Positions 23,616 through 31,806 of a stretch of 42,133 nucleotides of DNA are shown here, piece after piece. Each line of letters opens with the position of its first letter. The stretch's first letter is position 1. A program made the position numbers and the translations under genes. A model generated the notes under the pieces. That model had not been told where the DNA came from, ran no database searches, and saw nothing but the letters and a program-made list of their open reading frames with translations. Origin of the DNA: an uncultured Eggerthella sp. (GTDB lineage Bacteria > Actinomycetota > Coriobacteriia > Coriobacteriales > Eggerthellaceae); NCBI GenBank assembly GCA_900553605.1, contig USDX01000013.1, positions 1-42,133 of the forward strand, given 5' to 3'.

Positions 23616-25226
23616 TTAGCGGCAAAATTTGGCACAAGAGGGACAGGCCGCCATTCCACCCAATGCAGTTTCGCGCAGCTCGTAAGGAAGGCTTCGACCC
23701 ACCTTCAACATGGCGTCTACCACTTCATCGAACGGAATAAGGCCCTCGATACCCGCAAGAGCCATCTGAGCAGCAGAAAGCGCATTCACCGCAGCGCTGG
23801 CATTGCGCTTTTGGCAGGGAGCTTCCACCAATCCGCCGATGGGATCGCACACCAAGCCGAGCATATTGGCAAGCGCATAGCCGGCAGCAGTGAGGCACAT
23901 GCGCGGCGTGCCGCCCAAAAGCTCAACGGCAGCGCTGGCAGCCATAGCTGCCGCAGACCCGATTTCAGCCTGGCAGCCCCCTTCGGCACCTGCCACCGTA
24001 GCGTTGCGCGCGATGATCGAGCCAACAACAGCCGCATTTTTCAGTGCGTCCATCAGCTGCGCATCGCTGAAGCCATGCACCTCCTGCAGGGAAAGCAGCA
24101 CGGCGGGGATCACGCCCGCCGAGCCAGCGGTCGGCGCTGCAACAATAACGCCCATGGTGGCATTCGTCTCCAAAACGGCAACGGCATTGCGCGTCGCCAA
24201 GGCAAGGAGCGACCCGTTGACACCTGCGCCCAGATCCTCCAACTCGCGAAGCTTGGCAGCTTCCCCGCCAATCAGTCCACCCATAGAAGAGCGCGGGGCT
24301 TCCACGGGGGCCGTCGCCGAAGCGCGCATCACATCCAGCGCACGCTGAAGGTACGAGGTGATGGCGGACCCTGCTACCCCTCGGCTCGCCAACAGCGCAC
24401 GTTCACGCGCTTCGGCGGCATAGCTCAAGGAAACGCCATTTTCTTCGCAGAAGGTAAGGAGCTGAGCTGCCGTGGCAAAATCGAGCTTCTGGAATTCCCG
24501 CAAAGCGAGTTCCGGGTCGATGTCAGACGACACCTCGCCGGGGTTGCGATGCAGACCATCGGCGGGAATAAAGCGAACCGAGCGAATAGCGGGGAACTCC
24601 AGAATGCGGTCAATCACCTCTTCGGGGACGGGATCGTCCACATCCATAACGGTAAACGCTTCCCCGCCCTGACGCGTACGATGAAGCTGCGAAGTTCCGA
24701 TGTTGATGCCCGCATCGCCCAGAGTGCTGGCTATATGAGCCAACGCTCCCGGCAGGTCCTGTTGACGAACGATCATGCTGTTGAATTCGCCCGTGATGTG
24801 CACATCGATGCCGTCGATGCGCGTGAGCTCCGCCGCACCGCCGCCGATGGAGACGCCACGTGCCACCACTTCGTTGCCGTAGCAGTCGATCACATGGGCC
24901 TCAACCGTGTTGGGGTGCGCGGTTTTGGTGACGGTGTCGGGCTCAAACGAAAATTCCAGCCCCTGCTCCTTCGCCAAATCGAAGGAATTGCGCACACGCA
25001 GATCGTCGGTATGCAGCCCCAGCATGCCCGCAACCAGGGCGCGATCGGTGCCATGCCCGTGATAGGTGTGGGCGAACGAGCCAAAAAGGGTAAACGTCAC
25101 TTCCACAGGCTCGCCGTCAAGCAGGTTGCGCACCATGCTGGCAATACGCAACGCACCCGCAGTATGGGAGGAAGACGGCCCCACCATAATGGGTCCCACA
25201 ATATCCCTGATGCTCATCGGTTTCAT
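23616..25226 (-). CDS. sdaA: L-serine dehydratase, Fe-S dependent, single chain
   Basis: This 536-aa fusion of beta and alpha domains converts L-serine to pyruvate and ammonia. The N-terminal beta domain begins SIRDIVGPIMVGPSSSHTAG and carries an ACT-like segment (about 150-225). The alpha domain begins about residue 260 and contains GSAGVIPAVLLSL and GGCQAEIGSAAAMAAS. The C-x10-C ligands lie in LVCDPIGGLVEAPCQ. The C-terminal tail ACPSCAKFCR places extra Cys near the cluster. ATG 25226 follows AAGGAG on the - strand. It is a major amino-acid fermentation step in anaerobes. The symporter encoded just upstream on the same strand could supply substrate, but that link is inferred. Confidence 0.93.
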   Translation of the reverse strand: MKPMSIRDIVGPIMVGPSSSHTAGALRIASMVRNLLDGEPVEVTFTLFGSFAHTYHGHGTDRALVAGMLGLHTDDLRVRNSFDLAKEQGLEFSFEPDTVTKTAHPNTVEAHVIDCYGNEVVARGVSIGGGAAELTRIDGIDVHITGEFNSMIVRQQDLPGALAHIASTLGDAGINIGTSQLHRTRQGGEAFTVMDVDDPVPEEVIDRILEFPAIRSVRFIPADGLHRNPGEVSSDIDPELALREFQKLDFATAAQLLTFCEENGVSLSYAAEARERALLASRGVAGSAITSYLQRALDVMRASATAPVEAPRSSMGGLIGGEAAKLRELEDLGAGVNGSLLALATRNAVAVLETNATMGVIVAAPTAGSAGVIPAVLLSLQEVHGFSDAQLMDALKNAAVVGSIIARNATVAGAEGGCQAEIGSAAAMAASAAVELLGGTPRMCLTAAGYALANMLGLVCDPIGGLVEAPCQKRNASAAVNALSAAQMALAGIEGLIPFDEVVDAMLKVGRSLPYELRETALGGMAACPSCAKFCR

Positions 25227-25425
25227 GCACGCACTCCTTGGCTGACCGAGCGGGACGCATCGGCACGCCTGCGCATGCCTTCGCCCCATGTCTGTTCTTG
25301 AAGCTAGGATAACGGCAGCGCCTTGCAGCTACCGCAGGAAACGCAAGGTTTAGCAGAATCGTGACACTACGAGCCAAAAGCGGCGCTTCCTTACCTAAGC
25401 CTTCATTTTTCAATTCGGCAGCAAC

Positions 25426-25462
25426 ACAGAACTGGCAACCAAGCTTTGGTTGCCAGTTCTGT
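25426..25462. repeat. Perfect 17-bp inverted repeat between symporter and serine dehydratase
   Basis: Arms 25426-25442 and 25446-25462 are perfectly complementary with a 3-base loop. It lies about 98 bases downstream of the symporter stop on the - strand. Neither side has a T run, so if it ends transcription it would be the hairpin-only type proposed for actinobacteria. The remainder of the 25227-25559 gap shows no gene. Confidence 0.85.
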
Positions 25463-25559
25463 CAGGAAATTGCCTGGTGGGTAAAGGATGGTTTCAGGTA
25501 CAAACCCGAACAAGCAGCCCACCGGTTTCTACATTTTGCAGAGTGGAGCATCTGTGCCT

Positions 25560-27101
25560 CTACGAACGGGCAGCCGCCGCTTCCTCGCGAAGCTCGCGCT
25601 CGATCTCGCGGTCGATAGCGCCTTCACCAGTCGGCATCTTCACCTGGAACGGAACCGCAGGCGTAATCAAGCTCACCAACGGGACAACCGCCAACGAAAG
25701 AAGCATAGCCAGCGCGCCGCAGTTAATGGGCGACGAGATGAACCCAATGAACATGTTGGACACGGTAAGGCCCACGCCTACGAAGAAGCTCGCCCATACC
25801 GCGCCTTTCGAGATGCGCGAGCTGTACAAACCCCAGATCAGCGGTCCGAGGAATGCACCGGCAAGGGCACCCCAAGAAATACTCATCAGCTGAGCGATAA
25901 ACGTGATGGTGGAGGTGTACTGAACCAGCGCGATAGCCGCCGAGATAACCACAAACACCACGATAAGGCCGCGCATCCACGTGATTTGGCTCTTTTCGGG
26001 CATGTTCTTGATGACATTGCCCTTAAGAAGGTCGAGGGTCAACGTGGAAGAAGAAGTAAGAACCAGCGAAGAAAGCGTCGACATGGAAGCCGACAGAACA
26101 AGCACCACCACAATGCCAAGCAGAATGTCAGGCAGCCCGGAAAGCATAGTGGGAATGATGGAGTCGTAAATGGGAATGCCGCTGGGAGAAAAGGCAATCT
26201 GGTCACCGAACAGACGGCCGAACCCGCCCAAGAAGTAGCTGCCGCCCGCCACAACAAAAGCGAATACGGTAGAGATGATAGCACCCTGCTTGATGGCGGG
26301 ACCGGTCTTGATGGCGTAGAATTTCGAAACCATTTGCGGCAGGCCCCAGGTGCCCAATGAAGTAAGAACAATTACACCAACGAGGTTGAACAGATCGGGA
26401 CCGAACATCGAGACAAACGCGCCTTGCAAATCGGTGCCTTCGGCGGGAATTTGCGAAAGAGAAATAATGGCCTCGGAAAAGCCACCTTGGCCTGCAAGAA
26501 CCACAGCAATTACCGCAACGATGCCGACCAGCATCACAATACCCTGGATGAAGTCGTTCAGCACGGTGGCCATATAGCCACCAAGCACCACATAAATGCA
26601 GGTAACAACCGCCATACCCACTACGCACCATTCGTAGGGCAAGCCGAAGGCCATGCCAAACAAACGGGAAAGGCCGTTGTAGACACTAGCGGTATAGGGA
26701 ATCAGGAACACAAAGATGATGGCCGCCGAGGCAATACGCAACCCCTTCGACTGATAGCGCTTGCCAAAAAACTCGGGCATGGTAGTAGCCTTCAGACGCT
26801 GCGTGATCTCGCGCGTACGCGGACCGAGCACCCACCATGCCAGCAAGGAGCCAAGAAGGGCATTGCCAATACCGATCCAAAACGCCGCCAAGCCGTACTT
26901 CCAGCCGAACTGGCCTGCGTAGCCAACGAAGATTACCGCCGAAAAGTAGCTGGTGCCAAAAGCGAACGCCGAAAGCCAGGGACCTACGTTGCGGCCACCC
27001 AGAACAAAACCGTCAACGTTCTTGGTGTGCTGGCGCGCGTAAATGCCAACACCAACCACAACACCCACAAAAATCAAAATGATGCATATCTTTGCAACCA
27101 C
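25560..27101 (-). CDS. Sodium:solute symporter (SSS family)
   Basis: This membrane protein of 513 aa has about 13 hydrophobic segments. The SSS pattern is seen in FGTSYFSAVIFVGYAGQFGW, AWWVLGPRTREITQRLKATTMPEFFGKRY and GGYMATVLNDFIQGIVMLVG. It imports a solute with Na+. The frame is open to 27437, but GTG 27101 is seven bases after AAAAGGAG and starts the usual first helix (VAKICIILIFVGVVVGVGIY). The 5' leader carries a duplicated 26-bp element. Substrate is unknown; serine or another amino acid is possible given the dehydratase next door, and other SSS ligands cannot be excluded. Confidence 0.9.
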   Translation of the reverse strand: MVAKICIILIFVGVVVGVGIYARQHTKNVDGFVLGGRNVGPWLSAFAFGTSYFSAVIFVGYAGQFGWKYGLAAFWIGIGNALLGSLLAWWVLGPRTREITQRLKATTMPEFFGKRYQSKGLRIASAAIIFVFLIPYTASVYNGLSRLFGMAFGLPYEWCVVGMAVVTCIYVVLGGYMATVLNDFIQGIVMLVGIVAVIAVVLAGQGGFSEAIISLSQIPAEGTDLQGAFVSMFGPDLFNLVGVIVLTSLGTWGLPQMVSKFYAIKTGPAIKQGAIISTVFAFVVAGGSYFLGGFGRLFGDQIAFSPSGIPIYDSIIPTMLSGLPDILLGIVVVLVLSASMSTLSSLVLTSSSTLTLDLLKGNVIKNMPEKSQITWMRGLIVVFVVISAAIALVQYTSTITFIAQLMSISWGALAGAFLGPLIWGLYSSRISKGAVWASFFVGVGLTVSNMFIGFISSPINCGALAMLLSLAVVPLVSLITPAVPFQVKMPTGEGAIDREIERELREEAAAARS

Positions 27102-27222
27102 GAAAGAACTCCTTTTATCTTCAATAAAACAGGTTGGTCGGCCGATGTAGCAGCAAGTGCCAACCGGCACGAACCAGGCCGGCAAATTACGGAACCTCGC
27201 AACTGAAATCCGTACGGAAAGC

Positions 27223-27315
27223 AACAGACACGCTTCCCAACCGATCGGGAAGCTGCAGGATCCAGCAATCGAAACCTGCACGAAGGCAAAACAGACACGC
27301 TTCCCAACCGATCGG
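27223..27315 (-). repeat. Duplicated 26-bp element in the symporter leader
   Basis: Identical 26-bp copies lie at 27223-27248 and 27290-27315, 67 bp apart, upstream of the symporter start. Within the first copy GCTTCCC (27232-27238) and GGGAAGC (27247-27253) can form a hairpin. They could be tandem binding sites or an RNA control element. No known riboswitch class was recognised. Confidence 0.7.
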
Positions 27316-27401
27316 CAAAGAGGTGCCTCCTTCAGCGCATCGACATCGAACCAGACCAACTGACCAGGGAAAATAAGAACGCACACGACCTTTTCAGGCA
27401 C

Positions 27402-27432
27402 AAAAAAAGCACCCAGGAAAAACCCGTGTGCT
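27402..27432 (-). terminator. Weak intrinsic terminator (- strand)
   Basis: On the - strand AGCAC...GTGCT with inner GG/CC pairs forms a small stem (27432-27408), followed by seven T. It starts one base after the stop of the small frame at 27434, which suggests a transcription unit ending here. Confidence 0.55.
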
Positions 27433-27433
27433 A

Positions 27434-27688
27434 TCAATATCGATACGTTATGAGGGCAAACTCAGCTACGCAATGCGAGCGCTGAGCCCAATGCTGGGAA
27501 GCAACAGCAGCCAAGCCGAAACAGCCCTGAGCCAGATGCTCGGACATGACGGCACAAACCGACATACACTTCTGGGCAAGGTGCTGAGACATAACGGCGC
27601 ACGAATCCAAAACCACGGCGATGTTGGTGTTTGCCTTCGCCGACGCGGTTGCGCTGCTGTGTGCGATATGTCCCTCTGCGAAAATCAT
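27434..27688 (-). CDS. Possible small repeat protein (84 aa), doubtful
   Basis: The frame starts at ATG 27688 (or GTG 27697) and ends just before a terminator. It encodes three 15-residue repeats (CAVMSQHLAQKC, CAVMSEHLAQGC, AAVASQHWAQRS), matching exact 45-bp DNA steps at 27483, 27528 and 27573. There is no good ribosome binding site and no known family. Since other intergenic arrays in this window also have long open frames, it may be a non-coding 45-bp minisatellite or a short RNA of about 290 nt. Confidence 0.3.
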   Translation of the reverse strand: MIFAEGHIAHSSATASAKANTNIAVVLDSCAVMSQHLAQKCMSVCAVMSEHLAQGCFGLAAVASQHWAQRSHCVAEFALITYRY

Positions 27689-27794
27689 GGAAGCCACTTT
27701 ACCACAATAAAGAGCATTGGGAAGGCCCGTTATTCTGTCCCGTCCCGTTTTGCGGCGAACGGTTCCGCTTCCGCGCGATCAGCACCGCCGCCGC

Positions 27795-27850
27795 CAACGC
27801 CCGCAGCGCCGCGGCGCCCAAAGCACTGCAACCCTACAGCACCGAGGCGG
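27795..27850. repeat. Copy of the MATE-flanking repeat (downstream side)
   Basis: This stretch starts AACGCCCGCAGCG and continues through CACTGCAACCCTAC and ACCGAGG. It is closely similar, in the same orientation, to 30018-30072 on the other side of the MATE gene. Degenerate further units follow to about 27915. Confidence 0.7.
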
Positions 27851-27915
27851 CGTTCGACGCCCGAAGCTCCACAGCGCCGCATCGCCCGAAACTCCCACGG
27901 CACCGAGGCAGCAGA

Positions 27916-28077
27916 CCGGCGTGGGCGGAGCACGGTCAAAATAATCTTTGGTTCGCTTGCGCAGCCGAGGGGCGCCCTGGGCGAAGTATCTTCGAAGCGC
28001 ATTCCCCAACAACCTAAGGTGCCCCCAGACGAAACGTTTTCGAGGATTATTTCCGACAGAAGAAGGACCGCACCCCT
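27916..28077. other. Intergenic sequence, no gene seen
   Basis: This non-coding stretch lies between two repeat arrays downstream of the MATE gene. No ribosome binding site, promoter or stable hairpin stands out. Confidence 0.4.
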
Positions 28078-28205
28078 GGCAAAATATCGCCAGAATGTAT
28101 GCCTTTGACGAGCCCTGACGGCAAAAAGGCCTCTTCGCGGCAAGATGTCGCCGGGATGCATTCAAAAGCAGCTAATTTTGGCAAGATATGCATTCCATGT
28201 ATCCT
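28078..28205. repeat. 41-bp repeat family, second locus (reverse orientation)
   Basis: GGCAA cores lie at 28078, 28120, 28139 and 28180: steps 42, 19 and 41. The units GGCAAAATATCGCCAGAATG and GGCAAGATGTCGCCGGGATG match the reverse complement of the array at 21.6-22.0 kb, including the combination of 41-bp steps with an extra ~20 bp. Confidence 0.65.
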
Positions 28206-28312
28206 TCAAGCCATGAAAAACGCCGTTTGGGAATACATCCCGCGTGCATGTTGCCATCAAGACACCTTTTTGCCGTCCAAACCCCTCAGATCATGCATGG
28301 CGATCAAATCTT

Positions 28313-28460
28313 GCCACTCCCGGAGAGGGCAGCTTCTGCTGGGCGATTCTTGCCGCGTTCGATGGCTGCCGTTGCGCAAATCTTGCCACCTACCCCCAGG
28401 GAGGGCGGCTCCTGCTGGGCGATCCTTACCACACTCGATGGCTACCGTCGTGCGAATCCT
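28313..28460. repeat. Tandem duplication of about 76 bp
   Basis: Two consecutive degenerate copies share CTGCTGGGCGAT, an (T/C)CTT(G/A)CC core, TCGATGGCT and a following GCGNAAATCTT-like core. Core spacings are 39, 33, 43 and 33. It sits just downstream of the MATE gene, and a third decayed copy may run on to about 28560. Confidence 0.65.
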
Positions 28461-28570
28461 GGCGCAGGGGGCTTCCGCCGGACAAACCCCAACACGTTCA
28501 AAGACTTTCACTGGACGAATCCTGCCGCGCGACAGCTTCCGTCGCGAGAATCTCGCCACGCTCAACTGCT

Positions 28571-29998
28571 TCAATGCGGGGCGGGATGCAATTCTTTGTG
28601 CGCGAAGACGTAGTAGTAGAACCCCAGGGAAAAGGCGGCGAGCAGCCACGTCAGCGGATAAATAGCGGCAATGCCCTCCAGGCCCAATCCGCAATGCTGA
28701 ACCAAAAGCAGAAGTACCAGACGCATCGCAACAAAGCAGAGCAGCGTTATAAGGGTTGCCTCTTTCGCCCTGCCAATACCACGGCAAACACCCGCATACA
28801 CCTCGATAAACGCATAGATCCAGTAAAACGGGAACGAGATCAGCATAACCAGTCCACCGGCGGCTACAACCTCGGCGTTCTGGTCGAATAACGCCACGGC
28901 CGAAGAACGAAAAACAAGGAGTACGGCGGCAGCCACAACCGCAAAAGCCGCACCGCAAGCGATGCAACAACGGACTCCGCGGTGAACGCGCCAATGATAT
29001 TTAGCCCCCACATTTTGCGCCGCCAATACCGTTGCCGTCTGACCTAAGGCCACCAAAGGCGCATAGATGAGCGTCTCGATCTTGAAGTACGCCGTAAAGG
29101 CGGCAACATTCGTTTCCCCTGTGGCGTTGATAGCCACTTGAATCAACGTGTTGGAAAGGGTGACGCACAGAGCCTGAATGGCGACAGGGAAGCCGACGGC
29201 AAAGATTTCTTTGACAATTGCGAAATCCATGCAAATTAGAGCTTTGCCCGAACAGGGCGCGAGCTGAATTGCGGGGCTCGTCGCCAGCTGGGCTGCGGAA
29301 CTCGCCGCTGACTGGGTTGCAGGGCGCATCTTTAGCATAGACCTAGCGCGAAGAAACGCGAACAAAAACGCGACACCCTGAGAAAAGAACGTTGCCCACG
29401 CCACACCATCAACGCCAAGGTCCAAGACCAGAAGCGCCACGGCATCGAGGGCGACATTAATGATTCCACCAATGATCTGGGCATATAAAGGCGTTCTTGA
29501 ATCCCCTATTCCGCGCAGGCAGGAGGCAACATTGTCATAAAGGGCAACGAAAGGAAGCGCCAGAAAATAGATGCGCAGGTAGGAAAGAGCATCGTCATGC
29601 ACAGATTCGGGGACCGCCATCAGCCCCACCAACGCATCCGAACAGGCAATCCCCGCAACGCAAAACAGTGCGCCCAAGAGCAACGCAAGAAGAACCGAAG
29701 TGCCAAAAACTCGGCGAAGCCCCTCTTCGTCTCTTGCGCCGCGCTTTGACGCAACAAGGACATTGGAGCCAACCGAAAAACCCGACAAGAAGCTCACCAT
29801 GCACGTTACCGCAAGGGAAGATGCCCCGATAGCGGCGATTCCCGCCGTGCCTTCAACGTTTCCCGCAAACAAGGCATCGGCAGCAGAATACAACAGCTGC
29901 ACTAAATTGGCGCACAGCAAGGGAAGGGCGAAACAGGCAACGTTTTTCGTCATGTTTCCCTTGGTGAAGTCTATTGTTTTCACCGCTCTACCCTTCAT
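28571..29998 (-). CDS. MATE family efflux transporter
   Basis: This protein of about 475 aa has 12 predicted membrane helices in two related halves. The family start TIDFTKGNMTKNVACFALPL and the segment LLYSAADALFAGNVEGTAGIAAIG are typical of DinF/NorM-like exporters, which expel cationic drugs or metabolites with Na+ or H+. The frame runs upstream into the repeat array. I chose ATG 29998; GTG 29983 has the better ribosome binding site (GAAGGG, seven bases before it) and may be the true start. It is flanked on both sides by related intergenic repeats. Confidence 0.88.
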   Translation of the reverse strand: MKGRAVKTIDFTKGNMTKNVACFALPLLCANLVQLLYSAADALFAGNVEGTAGIAAIGASSLAVTCMVSFLSGFSVGSNVLVASKRGARDEEGLRRVFGTSVLLALLLGALFCVAGIACSDALVGLMAVPESVHDDALSYLRIYFLALPFVALYDNVASCLRGIGDSRTPLYAQIIGGIINVALDAVALLVLDLGVDGVAWATFFSQGVAFLFAFLRARSMLKMRPATQSAASSAAQLATSPAIQLAPCSGKALICMDFAIVKEIFAVGFPVAIQALCVTLSNTLIQVAINATGETNVAAFTAYFKIETLIYAPLVALGQTATVLAAQNVGAKYHWRVHRGVRCCIACGAAFAVVAAAVLLVFRSSAVALFDQNAEVVAAGGLVMLISFPFYWIYAFIEVYAGVCRGIGRAKEATLITLLCFVAMRLVLLLLVQHCGLGLEGIAAIYPLTWLLAAFSLGFYYYVFAHKELHPAPH

Positions 29999-30017
29999 TG
30001 ATGCTTTCATTGTCGCT

Positions 30018-30225
30018 AACGCCCGCAGCGGCGGAGGCCCAAGGCACTGCAATCCTGCGGCGCCGAGGTGCCGGGGTGCCCAAGGAGCTGCAACCCCACC
30101 GATGGGGCGACGGGGCGGCAACCCTGCGGCGCCGGGGTGTCGAGGTGTCGGGGCGCTGCGACCCTACCGACGGAACGTCCAAGACGCTGCAACCCTACGG
30201 CGCCGGGGTGCCAGGGCGGCAGCGT
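30018..30225. repeat. Composite tandem array upstream of the MATE gene
   Basis: A core like GCAACCCT recurs at 30049, 30090, 30118, 30158 and 30189 (steps 41, 28, 40, 31), alternating long units with GCGGCGCCGGGGTG and short units with ACCGA. The first unit is closely similar to 27795-27850 beyond the other end of the MATE gene. Confidence 0.75.
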
Positions 30226-30260
30226 GCAGCGAAACCCTTAGGCAACACCCAGCGAAGCCC

Positions 30261-31019
30261 TCAATCCAAACCACCGAGGGAAAACACGGAACTCATCAGC
30301 TTTTTCGCACAGGCGCTTTGAGGGTTGGCAACCACATTTTCAGTGGGGCCGCATTCAACAACTCCCCCTTCATCAAGCACCAGGAGCCTATCGGCAAGCT
30401 CCGACACAAGAGCCAAGTCGTGAGTAATAAACACGATGGACACCTTGCCCTTCAGCTCTTCGATAAGGGAAACAATATGTGCCTGGGTAGACACATCAAG
30501 GGCGCTGGTTACCTCATCGCATATCAGCACCGAAGGGTCGGCGGCAAGCGCCCTGGCCAATGCCGCGCGCTGACACTGGCCTCCACTTACCTGAGAAGGA
30601 AAGCGGCAATAGAAGCTCTCGTCCAAGCCAACCACTCGAAGCTTTTCAAGGGCCCGCTCTTTCGCTTCCGCACGCGTAGCCCCGAAGCTGCGCGCCACCT
30701 CGGCGATGCTGGTGCCCAGCGTATAACTGGGATCGAACGACTCCAGCGGCATTTGGAACACCATCTGGATGCTCGAATACACTTCTTTGCGCTGCCTACG
30801 CGGCAGACCGAGGATCTCTTTCCCAAACAAGGAAACCGAGCCGCAATCAGCTTGCTCGAGCAGCGTGACAACACGGGCCAGCGTGCTTTTCCCGCTGCCG
30901 CTGCCGCCAACAATGCCGAGGCATTCTCCCTGATCCAAGGTGAAGCCCACCTTATTCAGCGCCAGCTTTTCCATGCCAGGAAAGCGCTTGGATACATCGT
31001 TGACCTCCAGCGCCTTCAT
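30261..31019 (-). CDS. Nickel/peptide ABC transporter ATPase (NikE/DppF type)
   Basis: This 252-aa ATPase has Walker A GGSGSGKST, Q-loop VFQMPLESFDPSYTLGTSIAE (the DPS/PR pattern of the oligopeptide-nickel family), signature VSGGQCQRAALARAL, Walker B VLICDEVTSALDVSTQ and H-loop FITHDLALV. It lacks the C-terminal extension of many OppF proteins, as in NikE. It is the last gene of the operon; its ATG overlaps the stop of the upstream ATPase by four bases. It pairs with that ATPase to drive the permeases. Confidence 0.9.
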   Translation of the reverse strand: MKALEVNDVSKRFPGMEKLALNKVGFTLDQGECLGIVGGSGSGKSTLARVVTLLEQADCGSVSLFGKEILGLPRRQRKEVYSSIQMVFQMPLESFDPSYTLGTSIAEVARSFGATRAEAKERALEKLRVVGLDESFYCRFPSQVSGGQCQRAALARALAADPSVLICDEVTSALDVSTQAHIVSLIEELKGKVSIVFITHDLALVSELADRLLVLDEGGVVECGPTENVVANPQSACAKKLMSSVFSLGGLD

Positions 31020-31801
31020 CGAGCACTCCTTAGCTTGGGAACAGAGGCGATAAGCTGACGGGTATATGGATGTCGGGGGCGGGCGACAACCTGCTCGGAA
31101 GGCCCTTGCTCCACAACCTCCCCGTCTTTCATGACATACAAGTACTGTGCCATGTGGGCTAGCACGGCAATGTTGTGGGACACCACCAAAAGTGACACCC
31201 CAAATTCGCGATTTGCCGAAACAAGCTCCTCTACCACTTGCGCCTGAACCGCCACATCAAGAGCGCTGGTAGGCTCATCGGCGAAAACAACCTTGGGGGA
31301 ATTCATCAGGGCAAGGCCGATAGCGGCACGTTGGGCCATACCACCGGAAAGCTCGAAGACATAGCTGTCCAAAACTCGTTCGGGATCGGAAAGCCCCAGT
31401 CTGCCGAGCAGCGACGCCGCACGCGCGCGTGCCTCCTCCCTTGAAAGCTCACCACGCAAAAGGGCGGTCTCTTCGAACTGGGAAGCCAACGTGCGCACGG
31501 GACTAAAGGTACGTTGGGGGTTTTGAGACACCAAAGAAGCCACCGAGCTAACGTAAGCAAAGCGCTCGGACTGAGGCATGTCGGAAACGTCTTTCCCGGC
31601 AAAGCAGATAGAACCCCCGCATATCTGCCCCGCTTGTCCAAGCATTCCAAGCGCAGCACGTAGCAACGTGGTTTTACCGCATCCCGATTCGCCAACAATG
31701 CCCACAATGGAACCCTGCTCAAGGGAAACGGTGACGCCGTGAAGCACGGCGTCACCGTTGTACGCAACACGCAAGTTTTCTATTTCGAAAATTGCAGACA
31801 T
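31016..31801 (-). CDS. Nickel/peptide ABC transporter ATPase (NikD/DppD type)
   Basis: This 261-aa ATPase has Walker A GESGCGKTT, Q-loop SLVSQNPQRTFSPVRTL, signature LSGGMAQRAAIGLAL, Walker B VVFADEPTSALDVAVQ and H-loop VVSHNIAVL. It is the first of the two ATPases and starts five bases after the binding-protein gene stop. The short C-terminus (HPYTRQLIASVPKL) is the family's usual ending, just before the Cys-rich extension of longer Dpp members, which is absent. Confidence 0.9.
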   Translation of the reverse strand: MSAIFEIENLRVAYNGDAVLHGVTVSLEQGSIVGIVGESGCGKTTLLRAALGMLGQAGQICGGSICFAGKDVSDMPQSERFAYVSSVASLVSQNPQRTFSPVRTLASQFEETALLRGELSREEARARAASLLGRLGLSDPERVLDSYVFELSGGMAQRAAIGLALMNSPKVVFADEPTSALDVAVQAQVVEELVSANREFGVSLLVVSHNIAVLAHMAQYLYVMKDGEVVEQGPSEQVVARPRHPYTRQLIASVPKLRSAR

Positions 31802-31806
31802 ACACC

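Noticed and set aside
23811..25301. A 496-codon frame on the + strand opposite the serine dehydratase gene.
   Set aside because: It is the antisense shadow of a clear enzyme gene; its His/Arg-rich sequence has no family resemblance.
27102..27437. Upstream extension of the symporter by about 112 codons.
   Set aside because: The extension is not membrane-like and contains the duplicated 26-bp element; GTG 27101 has a proper ribosome binding site and matches the normal family start.
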